DNA of 33,466 nucleotides from Halieaceae bacterium (GCA_028277365.1 JANQGK010000370.1:1-33466); one strand, 5' to 3'. Counted from the first letter of the stretch, positions 18,370-27,621 are shown. The notes: generated by a model from the sequence alone, not told the origin. Numbers and translations: made by a program.

Positions 18370-20279
18370 TGGCCGGGCAGAGATCACGCTGGCTGGCCGC
18401 CACCGCGCCTTTGCTGCTGGTGCTACTGGTGAGCTGGATCTACTGGCCGGGGCTCAACGGCCCTGTCTTGCTCGACGATGCCGCAAATCTCGAGCGGGTG
18501 CAGGCATTGGCATCCGGGGAAGGTTTCGTCCTGGATGTATTGGCAGAAAACACGTCTGGCCCCCTTGGCAGGCCGGTATCCATGGCCAGCTTCATGCTGG
18601 ATCTCTATTGGCTCGATGGTGGCGTCCGCGGTGCCAAGCTTTTTAATGTGATCGTCCATGCCGCCACCGGCTGCCTGATCTTGCTCTTCTGCCTGGAACT
18701 CTTCCGGGCCTTGAGATACCCGCGGGAGTGGGAGCTGGCACTGTGGGTGATGGCGCTCTGGCTGCTGGCCCCGCTGCTGGTCAGCACTGTGCTCTACATG
18801 GTGCAACGGATGGCCCAGCTGGCCGCGTTGTTCAGCCTCCTCGCCTGCTGGGCCTACCTGTGCTGGCGGCGAAGCGACGCACTGTGGGGGCGACGAATAC
18901 TGTGGCTGTTGCTCGCCCTGGCGGCGATCGTCATGGCGGCGTTGAGCAAGGAAAACGGCCTGCTCGCCATACCCCTGGTGATGCTTATCGAACTGGCGGT
19001 GCTCCAGCCCCGCGACCGCGCTGGCGCGCAGGTGCCGGCGCATAGCCTGGCGCTGGCCAGGATTCATGGCGTACTGTTGCTGCTGGGTTTTCTGGTGACA
19101 GCAGGTTTTCTGGTGTTCAAGCTGGGTTCGTTGGAAGCAAGCTACGCGCGCCGGGATTTCAGCCTTTGGGAACGGGTGATCACGCAGCCGCGAATTCTCT
19201 GGCTTTACCTGGGCCAGCTGCTTGTCGCCGACGCCTCGTCGCTGGGTCTTTACCACGACGGGTTTCGCCACTCGAGTGCTCTGCTTTCACCGATCTCCAC
19301 GCTGGTATCGATTGTTGCCTGGCTTTTGACGCTGGTGGCGGCGCTGTGGTCGGTACTGCGACCCGCCTGGCGGGGGATTGGCTTCGGGCTGCTGTTTTTC
19401 CTGGTGGGACATGCGCTGGAGTCGACGATTTTTCCCCTGGAGCTTTACTTCGAGCACCGTAACTACCTGCCGGCGGTGGGTATCTTCATCTCGCTTGCCT
19501 GTGTGTTGGGCACGCTCGGAACCCGCTGGCTCTGGCTGCGGCCCTGGTTGCAGCTGCTGCTTGCGGTGGTGGTGCTGCGTGGCGCCCTGGCCACAGCGGC
19601 TGAAGTACAGGTGTGGTCAAACGGTCGCGTTTTCCACCTGGTAGCCATCCACCGCTTTCCGGGTTCGGTGCGCGCCAATGAGAACCTGGCGATGGAGCTG
19701 GCGACACTGGGTGACAGTGCGGCGGCACTGAGCTACATCGCGACCGCTGAGCAACTGGATCGCCCCGGCAGCTTCCGGCACCGTCTGGCTGAGGCGATGG
19801 TGTTCTGCCGCGCTGACGGCAGGGTGCCGGAGGATCGCTTCCGGGCCTGGGACATGACCCGGCAGGATTTTCGTGACGACCTGGTCAATGAAACCAGTTA
19901 CAGCTTTGTAAAACTGTTGCTGTCGGGCCGTTGCGACAAGACTGACCTGGGCGCGCTGGCGGAACACTGGGGTAGCATTGTTCTGGCCGCCGACCCGAAA
20001 GTTGTTACGCCGAAGCTTTTCCTGTCGTTGGCGATATTGGAGAATCATCTAGAGCGCTACCAGTCCGCGCTCCAGCTGGTTGATGCCTTGCTGGTCCGCT
20101 CACCCGGCGATACGAAGGCAATGATGATGCGCCTTTATTTTACGGCGCTACTCGGGCTGGATGCCGAGTACCAGGCGACGCTCGCCAGCTTGAACCAGGC
20201 CCTTGAGCAGGGCCTGCTGAATGAGCAGGAGCGTTACAATTTGCAGCTGCTGTCTGAATATCAAGGAGCAGGTCAATGA
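18369..20279 (+). CDS. multispanning GT-C/TMTC-like putative glycosyltransferase with C-terminal TPR-like domain (paralog 2)
   Basis: A 636-residue polytopic protein, paralogous to the upstream gene along its membrane half. Shared landmarks: a GPVLLDDAANL first loop with adjacent acidic residues D36 and D37, SGPLGRPVSM at 63-72, STVLYMVQRMAQL at 139-151, SKEN at 193-196, and ESTIFPLELYFEHRNYLP at 351-368. The DD pair and the EHRNYLP motif are what TMTC-type GT-C transferases carry. The C-terminal 230 residues look like degenerate TPR helices and are less conserved between the two copies. GTG start shares one base with the previous stop (TAGTG). Likely uses the lipid-linked sugar made by the next gene product. 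Substrate unknown. Confidence 0.7.
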   Translation: MAGQRSRWLAATAPLLLVLLVSWIYWPGLNGPVLLDDAANLERVQALASGEGFVLDVLAENTSGPLGRPVSMASFMLDLYWLDGGVRGAKLFNVIVHAATGCLILLFCLELFRALRYPREWELALWVMALWLLAPLLVSTVLYMVQRMAQLAALFSLLACWAYLCWRRSDALWGRRILWLLLALAAIVMAALSKENGLLAIPLVMLIELAVLQPRDRAGAQVPAHSLALARIHGVLLLLGFLVTAGFLVFKLGSLEASYARRDFSLWERVITQPRILWLYLGQLLVADASSLGLYHDGFRHSSALLSPISTLVSIVAWLLTLVAALWSVLRPAWRGIGFGLLFFLVGHALESTIFPLELYFEHRNYLPAVGIFISLACVLGTLGTRWLWLRPWLQLLLAVVVLRGALATAAEVQVWSNGRVFHLVAIHRFPGSVRANENLAMELATLGDSAAALSYIATAEQLDRPGSFRHRLAEAMVFCRADGRVPEDRFRAWDMTRQDFRDDLVNETSYSFVKLLLSGRCDKTDLGALAEHWGSIVLAADPKVVTPKLFLSLAILENHLERYQSALQLVDALLVRSPGDTKAMMMRLYFTALLGLDAEYQATLASLNQALEQGLLNEQERYNLQLLSEYQGAGQ

Positions 20280-21136
20280 CCGCCGACGCTGTATCTATTG
20301 TCATTCCAGCGAAAAACGAGGAGCAGGGGCTGGCAGCACTATTGCCTGAGCTTTGCGCAAGCTATGCGGATGCCGAGATCATCGTGGTAGATGATGGCTC
20401 GGAAGACGCGACCGCGGCAGTCGCAGAGCGGGAGGGTGCGCGCGTGATTCGACACCCATACTCGAAGGGGAATGGCGCGGCCATCAAGAGCGGTGCGCGC
20501 GGCGCCACGGGCGACGTTATTGTTTTCATGGATGGGGACGGCCAGCACCGCGCCGACGATGTTGCGGGGTTGCTGGCCAAGCTGGGTGAAGGTTACGACC
20601 TGGTGGTCGGCGTCCGCCAGGGCGCAGCAGCCCAGGCCAGCATGGCACGCTGGGGCGCCAATACTGTCTACAACCTGTTTGCCAGCTGGATGGTCGGGCA
20701 TCGAATTCCCGACCTGACCTCGGGTATGCGCGCGGTGCGGCGCGAGAAGTTCCTTTCGTTTCTGTATCTGCTGCCGAACGGCTTCTCCTATCCGACAACT
20801 TCAACCATGGCCTTCTACAGGGCGGGGTATCCGGTAGCGTTCCACCCCATCGACTGCCGCGAGCGCGTGGGCAAGAGCCATATCAGGCTCTGGAGAGACG
20901 GCGTCAGGTTTCTGTTGATCATTTTCAAGGTGGGAACTTTGTATTCTCCCTTGAAGCTTTTTTTCCCGATCTCCGCCGGGATTTTTGCCTCCGGCCTTGG
21001 TTACTACCTCTACACGTTTCTGAGTGCGGGGCGCTTTACCAACATGAGCCTGCTGCTGTTCGTCTCCGCGATGTTCGTCTTCCTGATCGGGCTCATCTCA
21101 GAGCAGATCACCAACCTGATGTACAAGGACGACTAG
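20276..21136 (+). CDS. DPM1/GtrB-like polyprenyl-phosphate glycosyltransferase (GT2)
   Basis: Predicted to move a hexose from a nucleotide sugar to undecaprenyl phosphate on the cytoplasmic face, giving the donor for GT-C enzymes. Of 286 residues, the GT2 domain shows VSIVIPAKNEE, VVDDGSEDAT (D39/D40) and the metal-binding MDGDGQH (D86, D88), then LTSGMRAVRR. Two C-terminal membrane segments (about 225-248 and 255-280) match the GtrB/ArnC-like layout. The ATG overlaps the previous stop (ATGA) and follows an AAGGAGCAGG ribosome site, so the three genes form one coupled operon. Which sugar is used cannot be read from the sequence. Confidence 0.85.
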   Translation: MTADAVSIVIPAKNEEQGLAALLPELCASYADAEIIVVDDGSEDATAAVAEREGARVIRHPYSKGNGAAIKSGARGATGDVIVFMDGDGQHRADDVAGLLAKLGEGYDLVVGVRQGAAAQASMARWGANTVYNLFASWMVGHRIPDLTSGMRAVRREKFLSFLYLLPNGFSYPTTSTMAFYRAGYPVAFHPIDCRERVGKSHIRLWRDGVRFLLIIFKVGTLYSPLKLFFPISAGIFASGLGYYLYTFLSAGRFTNMSLLLFVSAMFVFLIGLISEQITNLMYKDD

Positions 21137-21164
21137 CGGTTCTTCTTCCCGCAACAGGCGCGGC

Positions 21165-22172
21165 CTAGCCAATGCTGGGAATGCCGTGACGCCACAGTAG
21201 TGCCAGCTTGTGATGCCGGAAGCGAAGTTGCCGGAAGAACGCTGGCATGCCTATTTGCCGATTCATCATGCAGCTGCGCCGCTCACGACGCAGGCGTGGC
21301 AGGTCCCGGAGAATGCCGGCGATGCTGGGCCAGTAGACTTCTCTGAGAGGGCGGGAGGTTCCCTTCAGGACTCCCAGTACCAGCCCTTCGGCCAGCAGTA
21401 GCGGTAGCTGTATAGACAACAGCAGCCAGTGGGCGGGCGCGGGAAAGCAGGTCGCTATGACGCGGTTCTTGTTGAGTTCGCTGAGTCGACGCCGGCGGTA
21501 GGAGGTGGTCAGGCGGTTATCGTCAACTTTGCCGCCGCCGAAGGAATGGCCCACCACGTGGTCGTAGCCACCGGTCTCGACCACCTTTATCTTGTAGCCC
21601 AATAGGCGTGCCCGCGTACAGAGGTACATATCCTCTGCCATGGAGCCAAACCAGGTGGGAAAGCCACCCAGCTGATCCCACAGCGAGCGCCGAATCCAGA
21701 GGCAGCTACCCATTACCGTGGCGACTTCCTGCGCCGGTTCCAGGCAGGGAATTGGGTTGGCAAACAGGTCCAGCAACATGCCCCGGTCCAGCAATTCGCC
21801 GCTGTCCATTTCGAACTGTGGGAGACTTAAGACGCCGGCGTCGTCCTGGCTCTCCGCTGCATCCAGCAGCGATTGCAGGCTGCCTGGATGCAGCCGGGTG
21901 TCGTTGTTGAGCAACAGCAGGTATTCACCGCTTGCGGCAGCGGCCATCCGGTTGTTGCTCTCGCAGAAGCCGAGATTGCGCTCGGCGCGCAGCAGGCTGA
22001 CGCCCGGGTAACGGGCGGCGACAAGCTCGGCGGAACCGTCGCTCGAGGCATCGTCGTGAACGATCACTTCAAATTCGAAGTTGCAGAACTGGGCGAGCAC
22101 GGAGTCCAGGCAGCGACCGATGACCGCGGCGCCCTGGTAGTTGGCTATACAGACACTCAGCCTGGGGTTCAT
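21165..22172 (-). CDS. GT2 glycosyltransferase, rhamnosyltransferase-like
   Basis: Family 2 glycosyltransferase of 335 residues, probably adding a sugar to a surface glycan. Seen: LSVCIANYQGAAVIGRCLDS at the N-terminus, HDDASSDGS, the NNDT metal-binding motif in YLLLLNNDTRLHPGSL, and the catalytic-base region FGSMAEDMYLCTRARLLGYK. These resemble WbbL-type rhamnosyltransferases. A hydrophobic stretch near residues 245-268 could touch the membrane. It is the last gene of a three-gene minus-strand operon: its ATG overlaps the epimerase stop by four bases. It converges on the polyprenyl-phosphate glycosyltransferase gene with 28 bases between stops and no clear terminator. Acceptor and sugar are unknown. 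Confidence 0.85.
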   Translation of the reverse strand: MNPRLSVCIANYQGAAVIGRCLDSVLAQFCNFEFEVIVHDDASSDGSAELVAARYPGVSLLRAERNLGFCESNNRMAAAASGEYLLLLNNDTRLHPGSLQSLLDAAESQDDAGVLSLPQFEMDSGELLDRGMLLDLFANPIPCLEPAQEVATVMGSCLWIRRSLWDQLGGFPTWFGSMAEDMYLCTRARLLGYKIKVVETGGYDHVVGHSFGGGKVDDNRLTTSYRRRRLSELNKNRVIATCFPAPAHWLLLSIQLPLLLAEGLVLGVLKGTSRPLREVYWPSIAGILRDLPRLRRERRSCMMNRQIGMPAFFRQLRFRHHKLALLWRHGIPSIG

Positions 22173-23089
22173 GCGTACTGTTGGGAGAACCAGCGCCAGG
22201 TTTCGACCAGTCCGTCCTCCAGACTGGTTTGGGCCTCCCAGCCCAGCAATGAGCGGGCGTGGCTGCAGTCCAGTAGCACAGAGGGTGTATCGACACCCCT
22301 CGGTGGCATGGTGTCAATGCTGAGCGTCCGCCCCGAGACCTGCTCCAGGAGTTTGCAGACCGAGAGGATCGAATAACCCTTGCCGGTGCCGACGTTGAGT
22401 ATCTCCAGGGTCGTGTCAGGCCAGGCGTGGTGGGTGATGTCCTGACAAAGGCGCAGAAAGTCCTCTACGTAGAGGTAGTCCCGCACCGCCGAGCCATCCC
22501 CCCACAGGGTAAAGGGCTTGTCGTTTAGCAGGCAGTGACAGAGTGTGGGGACGATACCGAACTGCTTCTTCGGCACCTGGCCCGGGCCAAATATATTGGC
22601 GGGCCGCAGAATCACGGCACCGTGCCCCGTCTGCTGGTGATAGGCCTGAATCAGCGCCTCGGCGGCCAGTTTGCCGGCGCCGTAGTAAGAGGCGGGGAGC
22701 TTGGCGCTGTCCTCCGGCAGGGTGTTCTGGTGGGCCTCGTAGATGGCTCCGCCGGAGGAGATGTAGACCAGCATCGCGCCGCGCCGCTCCTGCAGGCATT
22801 CCAGCAGTCCCGCCAGTGGCAGCAGGTTGTTGTTGATCTCCAGCGCCGGTTGCAGGCGTGAGACCCCGGGCGTGGTATCACTGGCCAGGTGGAAGACAAA
22901 GTCTGCATCCTCCAGCAACGACGAAAGGGCTCGTCTATCGTCCAGCGTGACGTCGCGATGCTGATGAAGGGGGCCTATCGACTTCAGCGGTGAGCGGCTC
23001 ACGGTAGCTACGCGCTGGCCCTGGTCGCACAGCTGTTGCGTCAGCCTTTGACCGAGAAAACCGCTACCACCAAGGATGACCGACTTCAT
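22169..23089 (-). CDS. NAD-dependent nucleotide-sugar epimerase/dehydratase (extended SDR)
   Basis: Rossmann-fold extended short-chain dehydrogenase acting on a nucleotide sugar, most like GalE-type 4-epimerases. The ATG at 23089 gives 306 residues starting MKSVILGGSGFLGQRL with the GxxGxxG NAD site, and it overlaps the upstream gene's stop as ATGA, which supports it over the longer in-frame extension. Seen: VFHLASDTTPG, the catalytic serine region YISSGGAIYE, YYGAGKLAAE with the YxxxK pair, and ILRPANIFGPGQ. It presumably supplies a sugar nucleotide for the flanking glycosyltransferases. Exact substrate cannot be determined by eye. Confidence 0.87.
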   Translation of the reverse strand: MKSVILGGSGFLGQRLTQQLCDQGQRVATVSRSPLKSIGPLHQHRDVTLDDRRALSSLLEDADFVFHLASDTTPGVSRLQPALEINNNLLPLAGLLECLQERRGAMLVYISSGGAIYEAHQNTLPEDSAKLPASYYGAGKLAAEALIQAYHQQTGHGAVILRPANIFGPGQVPKKQFGIVPTLCHCLLNDKPFTLWGDGSAVRDYLYVEDFLRLCQDITHHAWPDTTLEILNVGTGKGYSILSVCKLLEQVSGRTLSIDTMPPRGVDTPSVLLDCSHARSLLGWEAQTSLEDGLVETWRWFSQQYA

Positions 23090-24195
23090 CCGCTCAGCTC
23101 CTCGTAGAGCGCAGCGTAACGCGCGGCACAATCATCCCAGGTACCGTAGCTGTCGCGGGCAAACTGCCGGCTGTTGGCGCCCAACAGCTCGCCCTGCCCG
23201 GGTTGCTCCGCTGATCGTACGGCTCGGGCGAACGCTTCAGCATCACCCACCAGCAGGCCATTGAAGCCGTCCTGGATGAAGTCCGAGTGAGCCGGTTGAT
23301 CGGAGGCAATCATTGGCAGCCCCGACGCCATGGCCTCCAGCATCACCTGAGGCCTGCCTTCACTGTGCCGGCTGAGGGTGACCATGCCGGCGGCCTGCGG
23401 AAACCATTTTCCGGCCAGGTCTTCGGGGCTGGCGGGGCCATGGAAGTGCACCCAGTCTGGGATCGCCAGCCCGTCCTGGTTCGGGCCGATCAAGTGCAGT
23501 TCCCGCTCGCCGCTGTTGAATAGCGACTCTCCCCAGTCAAACAGCGGCCCGATTTTCTCGCGGGTTACCCGGAGTACGGCGAGCCATTGCATGGGTTTGG
23601 TTACCTGGCGTTCGACCCGATACCACCCGGCGTCGATGCCCAGCGGAACTGCCTGTACTCGGGCGAGGTCGCCGAAATGATGTTCCAGGGTCGGGCACAT
23701 CCACTCGGCGTTGGGTGCCAGCACTGCGAGACGACCACGCAGCACCTGGCGCAGCGCAGCAGTCATGCCCGGTGCGCCCAGTAGCTTAAGGTCCGAGCCC
23801 AGCACGGTAATCACGGCGGGGTGTTTGAGCCCGATCAGGGGCAGGGCGTTCTGTAACCAGTTGATGTGGAAGATGTCGGTGCTGGCTGCGGCACTCCGGT
23901 AAGCGCGCCGGAGGCGGGCAAGCAGGCCGGTGCCGGCGGACAGCGCCTGAAGTTTGTGTTGCTTGAGGAGGTGAGCGATGCCGCCTCGATCTGTCAGTCG
24001 CTTGAGAAAGGCCCGGTCGGCGTCGCTACAGGCATAGTGCACGCCCGCGTGTCTGGGTCCCTCGGGCGCCCACAGTGACAGCGCCAGGTCCCGGCGCGCC
24101 GCCAGTGCGTTGGCGACCTGCCTGATGAAGACCCCTTGCCAATCCGTTGCGGTGCGCGGATAGGAGGTTGCCGACATGAATATTCTGCTCTGCAA
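23086..24195 (-). CDS. GT4 family glycosyltransferase
   Basis: GT-B fold glycosyltransferase of 369 residues. Seen: an N-terminal beta strand RIFMSATSYPR followed by GVFIRQVANAL, a central VPLGIDAGWY segment, and the C-terminal donor-binding region SRHSEGRPQVMLEAMASGLP with the EX7E pair of family 4, then DGFNGLLVGD. The start is uncertain: TTG at 24195 keeps the first Rossmann strand intact and is preferred, while ATG at 24177 would cut into it; neither has a good ribosome site. It is the first gene of the GT4-epimerase-GT2 operon. Likely role is building a surface or pilin-linked glycan; the sugar is unknown. Confidence 0.85.
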   Translation of the reverse strand: MQSRIFMSATSYPRTATDWQGVFIRQVANALAARRDLALSLWAPEGPRHAGVHYACSDADRAFLKRLTDRGGIAHLLKQHKLQALSAGTGLLARLRRAYRSAAASTDIFHINWLQNALPLIGLKHPAVITVLGSDLKLLGAPGMTAALRQVLRGRLAVLAPNAEWMCPTLEHHFGDLARVQAVPLGIDAGWYRVERQVTKPMQWLAVLRVTREKIGPLFDWGESLFNSGERELHLIGPNQDGLAIPDWVHFHGPASPEDLAGKWFPQAAGMVTLSRHSEGRPQVMLEAMASGLPMIASDQPAHSDFIQDGFNGLLVGDAEAFARAVRSAEQPGQGELLGANSRQFARDSYGTWDDCAARYAALYEELSG

Positions 24196-24248
24196 AGCCG
24201 TACGGAGTCCCGACAGTTCGGCCTACCATAACAGAAATTTTCCGGGTC

Positions 24249-24286
24249 AGCGGATGGCGCAGACGCTTCTGTGAAGCGGGTCCGCT
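24249..24286 (-). terminator. nested inverted repeats at the end of glcB
   Basis: CGCTTC-TGT-GAAGCG (24264-24278) forms an inner stem, and AGCGGA (24249-24254) with TCCGCT (24281-24286) an outer one that reaches into the glcB stop codon. No T run follows on the minus strand. It is a candidate 3'-end structure for glcB upstream of the GT4 gene. Confidence 0.35.
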
Positions 24287-26492
24287 AGCTCGCTGCCTGG
24301 GCGGCAGCCTCTTCGCTGACGGCGAATCTCTGTTTGGCTTCCCGGCGGCGCGCATGGAGTATCGGCTCGGTGTAGCCACTGGGCTGCTCGCAACCCTTGA
24401 ACACCAGGTCGCAGGCCGCCTGGAAGGCCACACTGTCATCGAAGTCCGGCGCCATGGCGCGGTAGGCGGGATCGCCGGCATTCTGCTGGTCGACCACCGC
24501 GGCCATGCGCCTGAGGGTTTCCATCACCTGCTCCTCGCTGCACACACCGTGGCGCAGCCAATTGGCAATATGCTGGCTGGAGATACGCAGCGTGGCGCGG
24601 TCTTCCATCAGGCCCACATCGTTGATATCGGGCACCTTGGAGCAGCCCACGCCCTGGTCGATCCAGCGCACGACGTAACCGAGGATGCCCTGGGCATTGT
24701 TGTCCAGTTCGCGCTGGATGCTGTCGGCGTCCGGCGTCTCGCTCGCCAGGGGAATGGCGAGAATATCTTCCAGCGCGGCGCGGGCCTGCTGACCAATTTC
24801 CGACTGGCGCGCCGCCACATCGACGCGGTGGTAGTGCACCGCGTGCAGGGTCGCGGCCGTGGGCGAGGGCACCCAGGCGGTGCTGGCGCCGGCGCCGGGA
24901 TGGCCGACCTTCTGTTCCATCATCGCGCTCATCAGGTCCGGCATGGCCCACATGCCCTTACCGATCTGGGCGCGGCCCTTGAGGCCACAGGCAAGGCCGG
25001 TGTCCACGTTCCAGTCCTCGTAGGCGAGAATCCAGGGCTGTGACTTCATGGCGCCCTTAGCGACCATGGGGCCGGCTTCCATACTGGTATGAATCTCGTC
25101 GCCGGTGCGGTCCAGGAAACCCGTGTTAATGAACACCAGGCGTTCTGCCGCCACCTCTATGCAGGCCCTTAAGTTGACCGTGGTACGGCGTTCTTCGTCC
25201 ATGATGCCCATCTTCAAGGTATTGCGCGCAAGACCCAGCAGGTCTTCCACGCGGCTGAACAGCTCGCAGGTAAACGCCACTTCCTCGGGGCCGTGCATCT
25301 TCGGCTTTACAATGTACACGCTGCCGGTGCGGGAGTTGCTGACCAGGTTCTCGCCCTTCAGGTCGTACATGGCTATGGCGCTGGTGAAGATCGCATCGCA
25401 GATGCCTTCGGGGAGTTCGTTGCCGTCGGCGTCGAGAATGGCATCGGTGACCATCAGATGGCCGACGTTGCGCACGAACAGCAGGCTGCGGCCGGGCAGC
25501 ACCAGCGGCCGGCCGTCGAGGCCGGTGAATTCGCGGTCCGGGTTGAGGCGCCGCTCCAGAGTCTCGCCGCCTTTCTGGAAGCTCTCGCTGAGGTCGCCAC
25601 GCATCAGGCCCAGCCAGTTGCGGTAGACCAGCGCCTTGTCCTCGGCGTCGACCGCGGCAATGGAATCCTCGCAGTCCTGGATGGTGGTGACGGCGGCCTC
25701 CAGCACCACGTCCTTCACACCGGCGCTGTCGGTTTTACCCACCGGATGTTGGTGGTCGATCTGGATCTCGATGTGCAGGCCGTTGTGTTTGAGCAGGATC
25801 GACTGCGGGTTGGCCGTGTCGCCCAGGTAGCCTTGCAGGGCAGCGGCATCGGCCAGGCCGACGGTGTCTCCGCTGGTCAAGCGCACCTGCAGGGTGTTGT
25901 CGACAACGGCGTACAGCGTGGCATCGGCATGGCTGCCGCCGGCCAGCGGTACGGCTTCATCCAGGAAGCTACGGGCCCAGGCAATCACCCGCTCACCGCG
26001 CGCCGGGTTGTAGCCGCCGGTGCGATCCGCACCGCCGTCTTCGGGAATCACGTCGGTGCCGTAGAGGGCGTCGTAGAGGCTGCCCCAACGGGCGTTGGCG
26101 GCATTCAGTGCGTAGCGGGCGTTCATGACCGGCACCACCAGCTGCGGGCCGGCGGTGGAGGTGATTTCCGGGTCGACACTCTGCGAGCTGACGCTGACCT
26201 CGCCCGGCTGGGGTAGCAGGTAACCAATTTCCTTGAGGAAGGCCTGGTAGGCGGCGCGGTCGTAATCGGCCCCGGGGTGTTCCCGGTGCCAGGCGTCGAT
26301 TTTCGCCTGCATGTCCTCACGAATGGCCAGCAGCTCGCGGTTGCGGGGCGCCAGGTCGGCAAAAATGGCGGCTACGCCCTGCCAGAAACTGTCGGCCTCG
26401 AGGCCGGTAATGGGAAGGATCTCGTCGACGAGGGCCTGGATTGCGGGTGCGACCAGGAGGCCGGCTTGCGGGATGCGATCGGTCATGGACAT
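24285..26492 (-). CDS. glcB: malate synthase G
   Basis: Condenses glyoxylate with acetyl-CoA to malate in the glyoxylate shunt; monomeric cytoplasmic enzyme. The 735-residue length is right for isoform G (isoform A is about 540). Seen: the long N-terminal clasp region, [38 protein letters not shown] with the acidic metal-binding region, [32 protein letters not shown], and late [20 protein letters not shown] and ARRREAKQ. Start ATG 26492, with ATG 26486 as a close alternative (MSM). A LysR gene lies 120 bp upstream on the same strand. With the nearby acyl-CoA dehydrogenase this suggests growth on fatty acids or C2 units. Confidence 0.97.
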   Translation of the reverse strand: MSMTDRIPQAGLLVAPAIQALVDEILPITGLEADSFWQGVAAIFADLAPRNRELLAIREDMQAKIDAWHREHPGADYDRAAYQAFLKEIGYLLPQPGEVSVSSQSVDPEITSTAGPQLVVPVMNARYALNAANARWGSLYDALYGTDVIPEDGGADRTGGYNPARGERVIAWARSFLDEAVPLAGGSHADATLYAVVDNTLQVRLTSGDTVGLADAAALQGYLGDTANPQSILLKHNGLHIEIQIDHQHPVGKTDSAGVKDVVLEAAVTTIQDCEDSIAAVDAEDKALVYRNWLGLMRGDLSESFQKGGETLERRLNPDREFTGLDGRPLVLPGRSLLFVRNVGHLMVTDAILDADGNELPEGICDAIFTSAIAMYDLKGENLVSNSRTGSVYIVKPKMHGPEEVAFTCELFSRVEDLLGLARNTLKMGIMDEERRTTVNLRACIEVAAERLVFINTGFLDRTGDEIHTSMEAGPMVAKGAMKSQPWILAYEDWNVDTGLACGLKGRAQIGKGMWAMPDLMSAMMEQKVGHPGAGASTAWVPSPTAATLHAVHYHRVDVAARQSEIGQQARAALEDILAIPLASETPDADSIQRELDNNAQGILGYVVRWIDQGVGCSKVPDINDVGLMEDRATLRISSQHIANWLRHGVCSEEQVMETLRRMAAVVDQQNAGDPAYRAMAPDFDDSVAFQAACDLVFKGCEQPSGYTEPILHARRREAKQRFAVSEEAAAQAAS

Positions 26493-26612
26493 CGTTGAAT
26501 CTGGTGATTTGCCGCTAGTGTAGGGGGTGACTAAAATTTATCCAATCAATAGCCTTTATCGCCAGCATAAAACCAATGAATGCATGCGATGGCGCAGTCT
26601 TTTGTGCGTCTG

Positions 26613-27560
26613 TCAATGGTCCCAGCTTACCTCGCGGCCAGTTTCCACAATCAGCTGACGCAGCCAGCGGTTGGCGGGGTTGTGTTGCAGCAGCGGGCTC
26701 CAGGCCAGCTTCAGCTCCAGCGGTGGAATGTCCAGCGGCGGGGTTTTGATCACCAGCCGCGGGTTGTCGTGCTGTAGCTGGGCGGCGAGGGTGGGCAGGG
26801 TCACCACCAGGTCGTTGCGTTCGGCGAGGATCATGGCGGCCTGATAGTGGCGTGTAAACACGGTGATATGACGCTTCTTGCCGAGCTTGGCGATGGCGCT
26901 GTCAACCCAGCCAAGGCGCTGCACGTCTTCCGGGTTGACCCCAACCCCCACACCCATGCCGGTCTTGCTCACCCACACATGCTGGGCTTCCAGGTAGTTC
27001 TCCAGGGTAAAGTCCTTGAGCAGCGGGTTGTCGGCACTCAGCAGGCAGGAAAAGCTGTCAGTCCATACGGTGTTCTGGTGAAAGGACTGGGGCATGGAGT
27101 CGAAGCGGTTGATCACCAGGTCGACCTTGCCGCGCTCCACGTCCAGGAAGCTCACGTCACTGGGAGTCATGATATCCAGGCTGATGCCCGGCGCATCCTT
27201 GCGCAGCTTGGCCAGCAGGGCCGGCAGCAAAGTGCTCTCGGCGTAGTCGCTGGCCATGATGCGGAATACCCGCTCGGCGCTGCCGGGGTCGAACTCGGCA
27301 GTAGGCTGGAGGGCTTGATCGACCTTGCTGAGAATATCCCGCACCAGGGGCTCCAGTTCCAGGGCTCGCTCGGTGGGGGTCATGCCGTCGCTGGTGCGCA
27401 CCAGCAGCGGGTCGTTGAACACTTCCCGCAGGCGTCGCAGGCCGTTGCTCATGGCGGGCTGGGACAAGTTCAACTGATTGGCGGCCTGGGTAACGTTGCG
27501 CTCCCGCAGCAGCACGTCCAGGTACACCAGGAGATTGAGGTCGACGCGGTGAATATTCAC
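26613..27560 (-). CDS. LysR-family transcriptional regulator
   Basis: DNA-binding regulator of 315 residues. The N-terminal winged helix-turn-helix is clear: DLNLLVYLDVLLRERNVTQA, NQLNLSQPAMSNGLRRLREV and DPLLVRTSDGMTPTERA; the rest is a periplasmic-binding-like effector domain. Within the LysR family it looks closest to the NodD/NahR-like branch (DLNLL...LSQPAMS). GTG start at 27560; no in-frame ATG upstream before a stop. It sits divergently from the acyl-CoA dehydrogenase gene, with a 24-bp dyad between them, and upstream of glcB on the same strand. It may control one or both; its effector is unknown. Confidence 0.92.
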   Translation of the reverse strand: MNIHRVDLNLLVYLDVLLRERNVTQAANQLNLSQPAMSNGLRRLREVFNDPLLVRTSDGMTPTERALELEPLVRDILSKVDQALQPTAEFDPGSAERVFRIMASDYAESTLLPALLAKLRKDAPGISLDIMTPSDVSFLDVERGKVDLVINRFDSMPQSFHQNTVWTDSFSCLLSADNPLLKDFTLENYLEAQHVWVSKTGMGVGVGVNPEDVQRLGWVDSAIAKLGKKRHITVFTRHYQAAMILAERNDLVVTLPTLAAQLQHDNPRLVIKTPPLDIPPLELKLAWSPLLQHNPANRWLRQLIVETGREVSWDH

Positions 27561-27597
27561 TGACTGAATGCTTACAATGAGGATGATTGATTTGGAA

Positions 27598-27621
27598 AAT
27601 TATCACGCGGTCGCGATAATT
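27598..27621. promoter_or_regulatory. 24-bp dyad, candidate LysR operator
   Basis: AATTATCACG-CGGT-CGCGATAATT is a near-perfect dyad (one mismatch in the 10-bp arms) in the 148-bp gap between the divergent LysR and acyl-CoA dehydrogenase genes, starting 38 bp from the LysR start. It contains the T-N11-A pattern typical of LysR sites. This is the usual place for an autoregulatory and activating LysR site. Confidence 0.6.

Noticed and set aside
25293-26216. 307-codon plus-strand open frame opposite glcB
   Set aside because: Antisense shadow rich in Val, Gly and His; glcB motifs are continuous on the other strand.
26493-26612. Promoter for glcB in the LysR-glcB gap
   Set aside because: AT-rich sequence is present, but no -35/-10 pair with acceptable spacing could be assigned on the minus strand.
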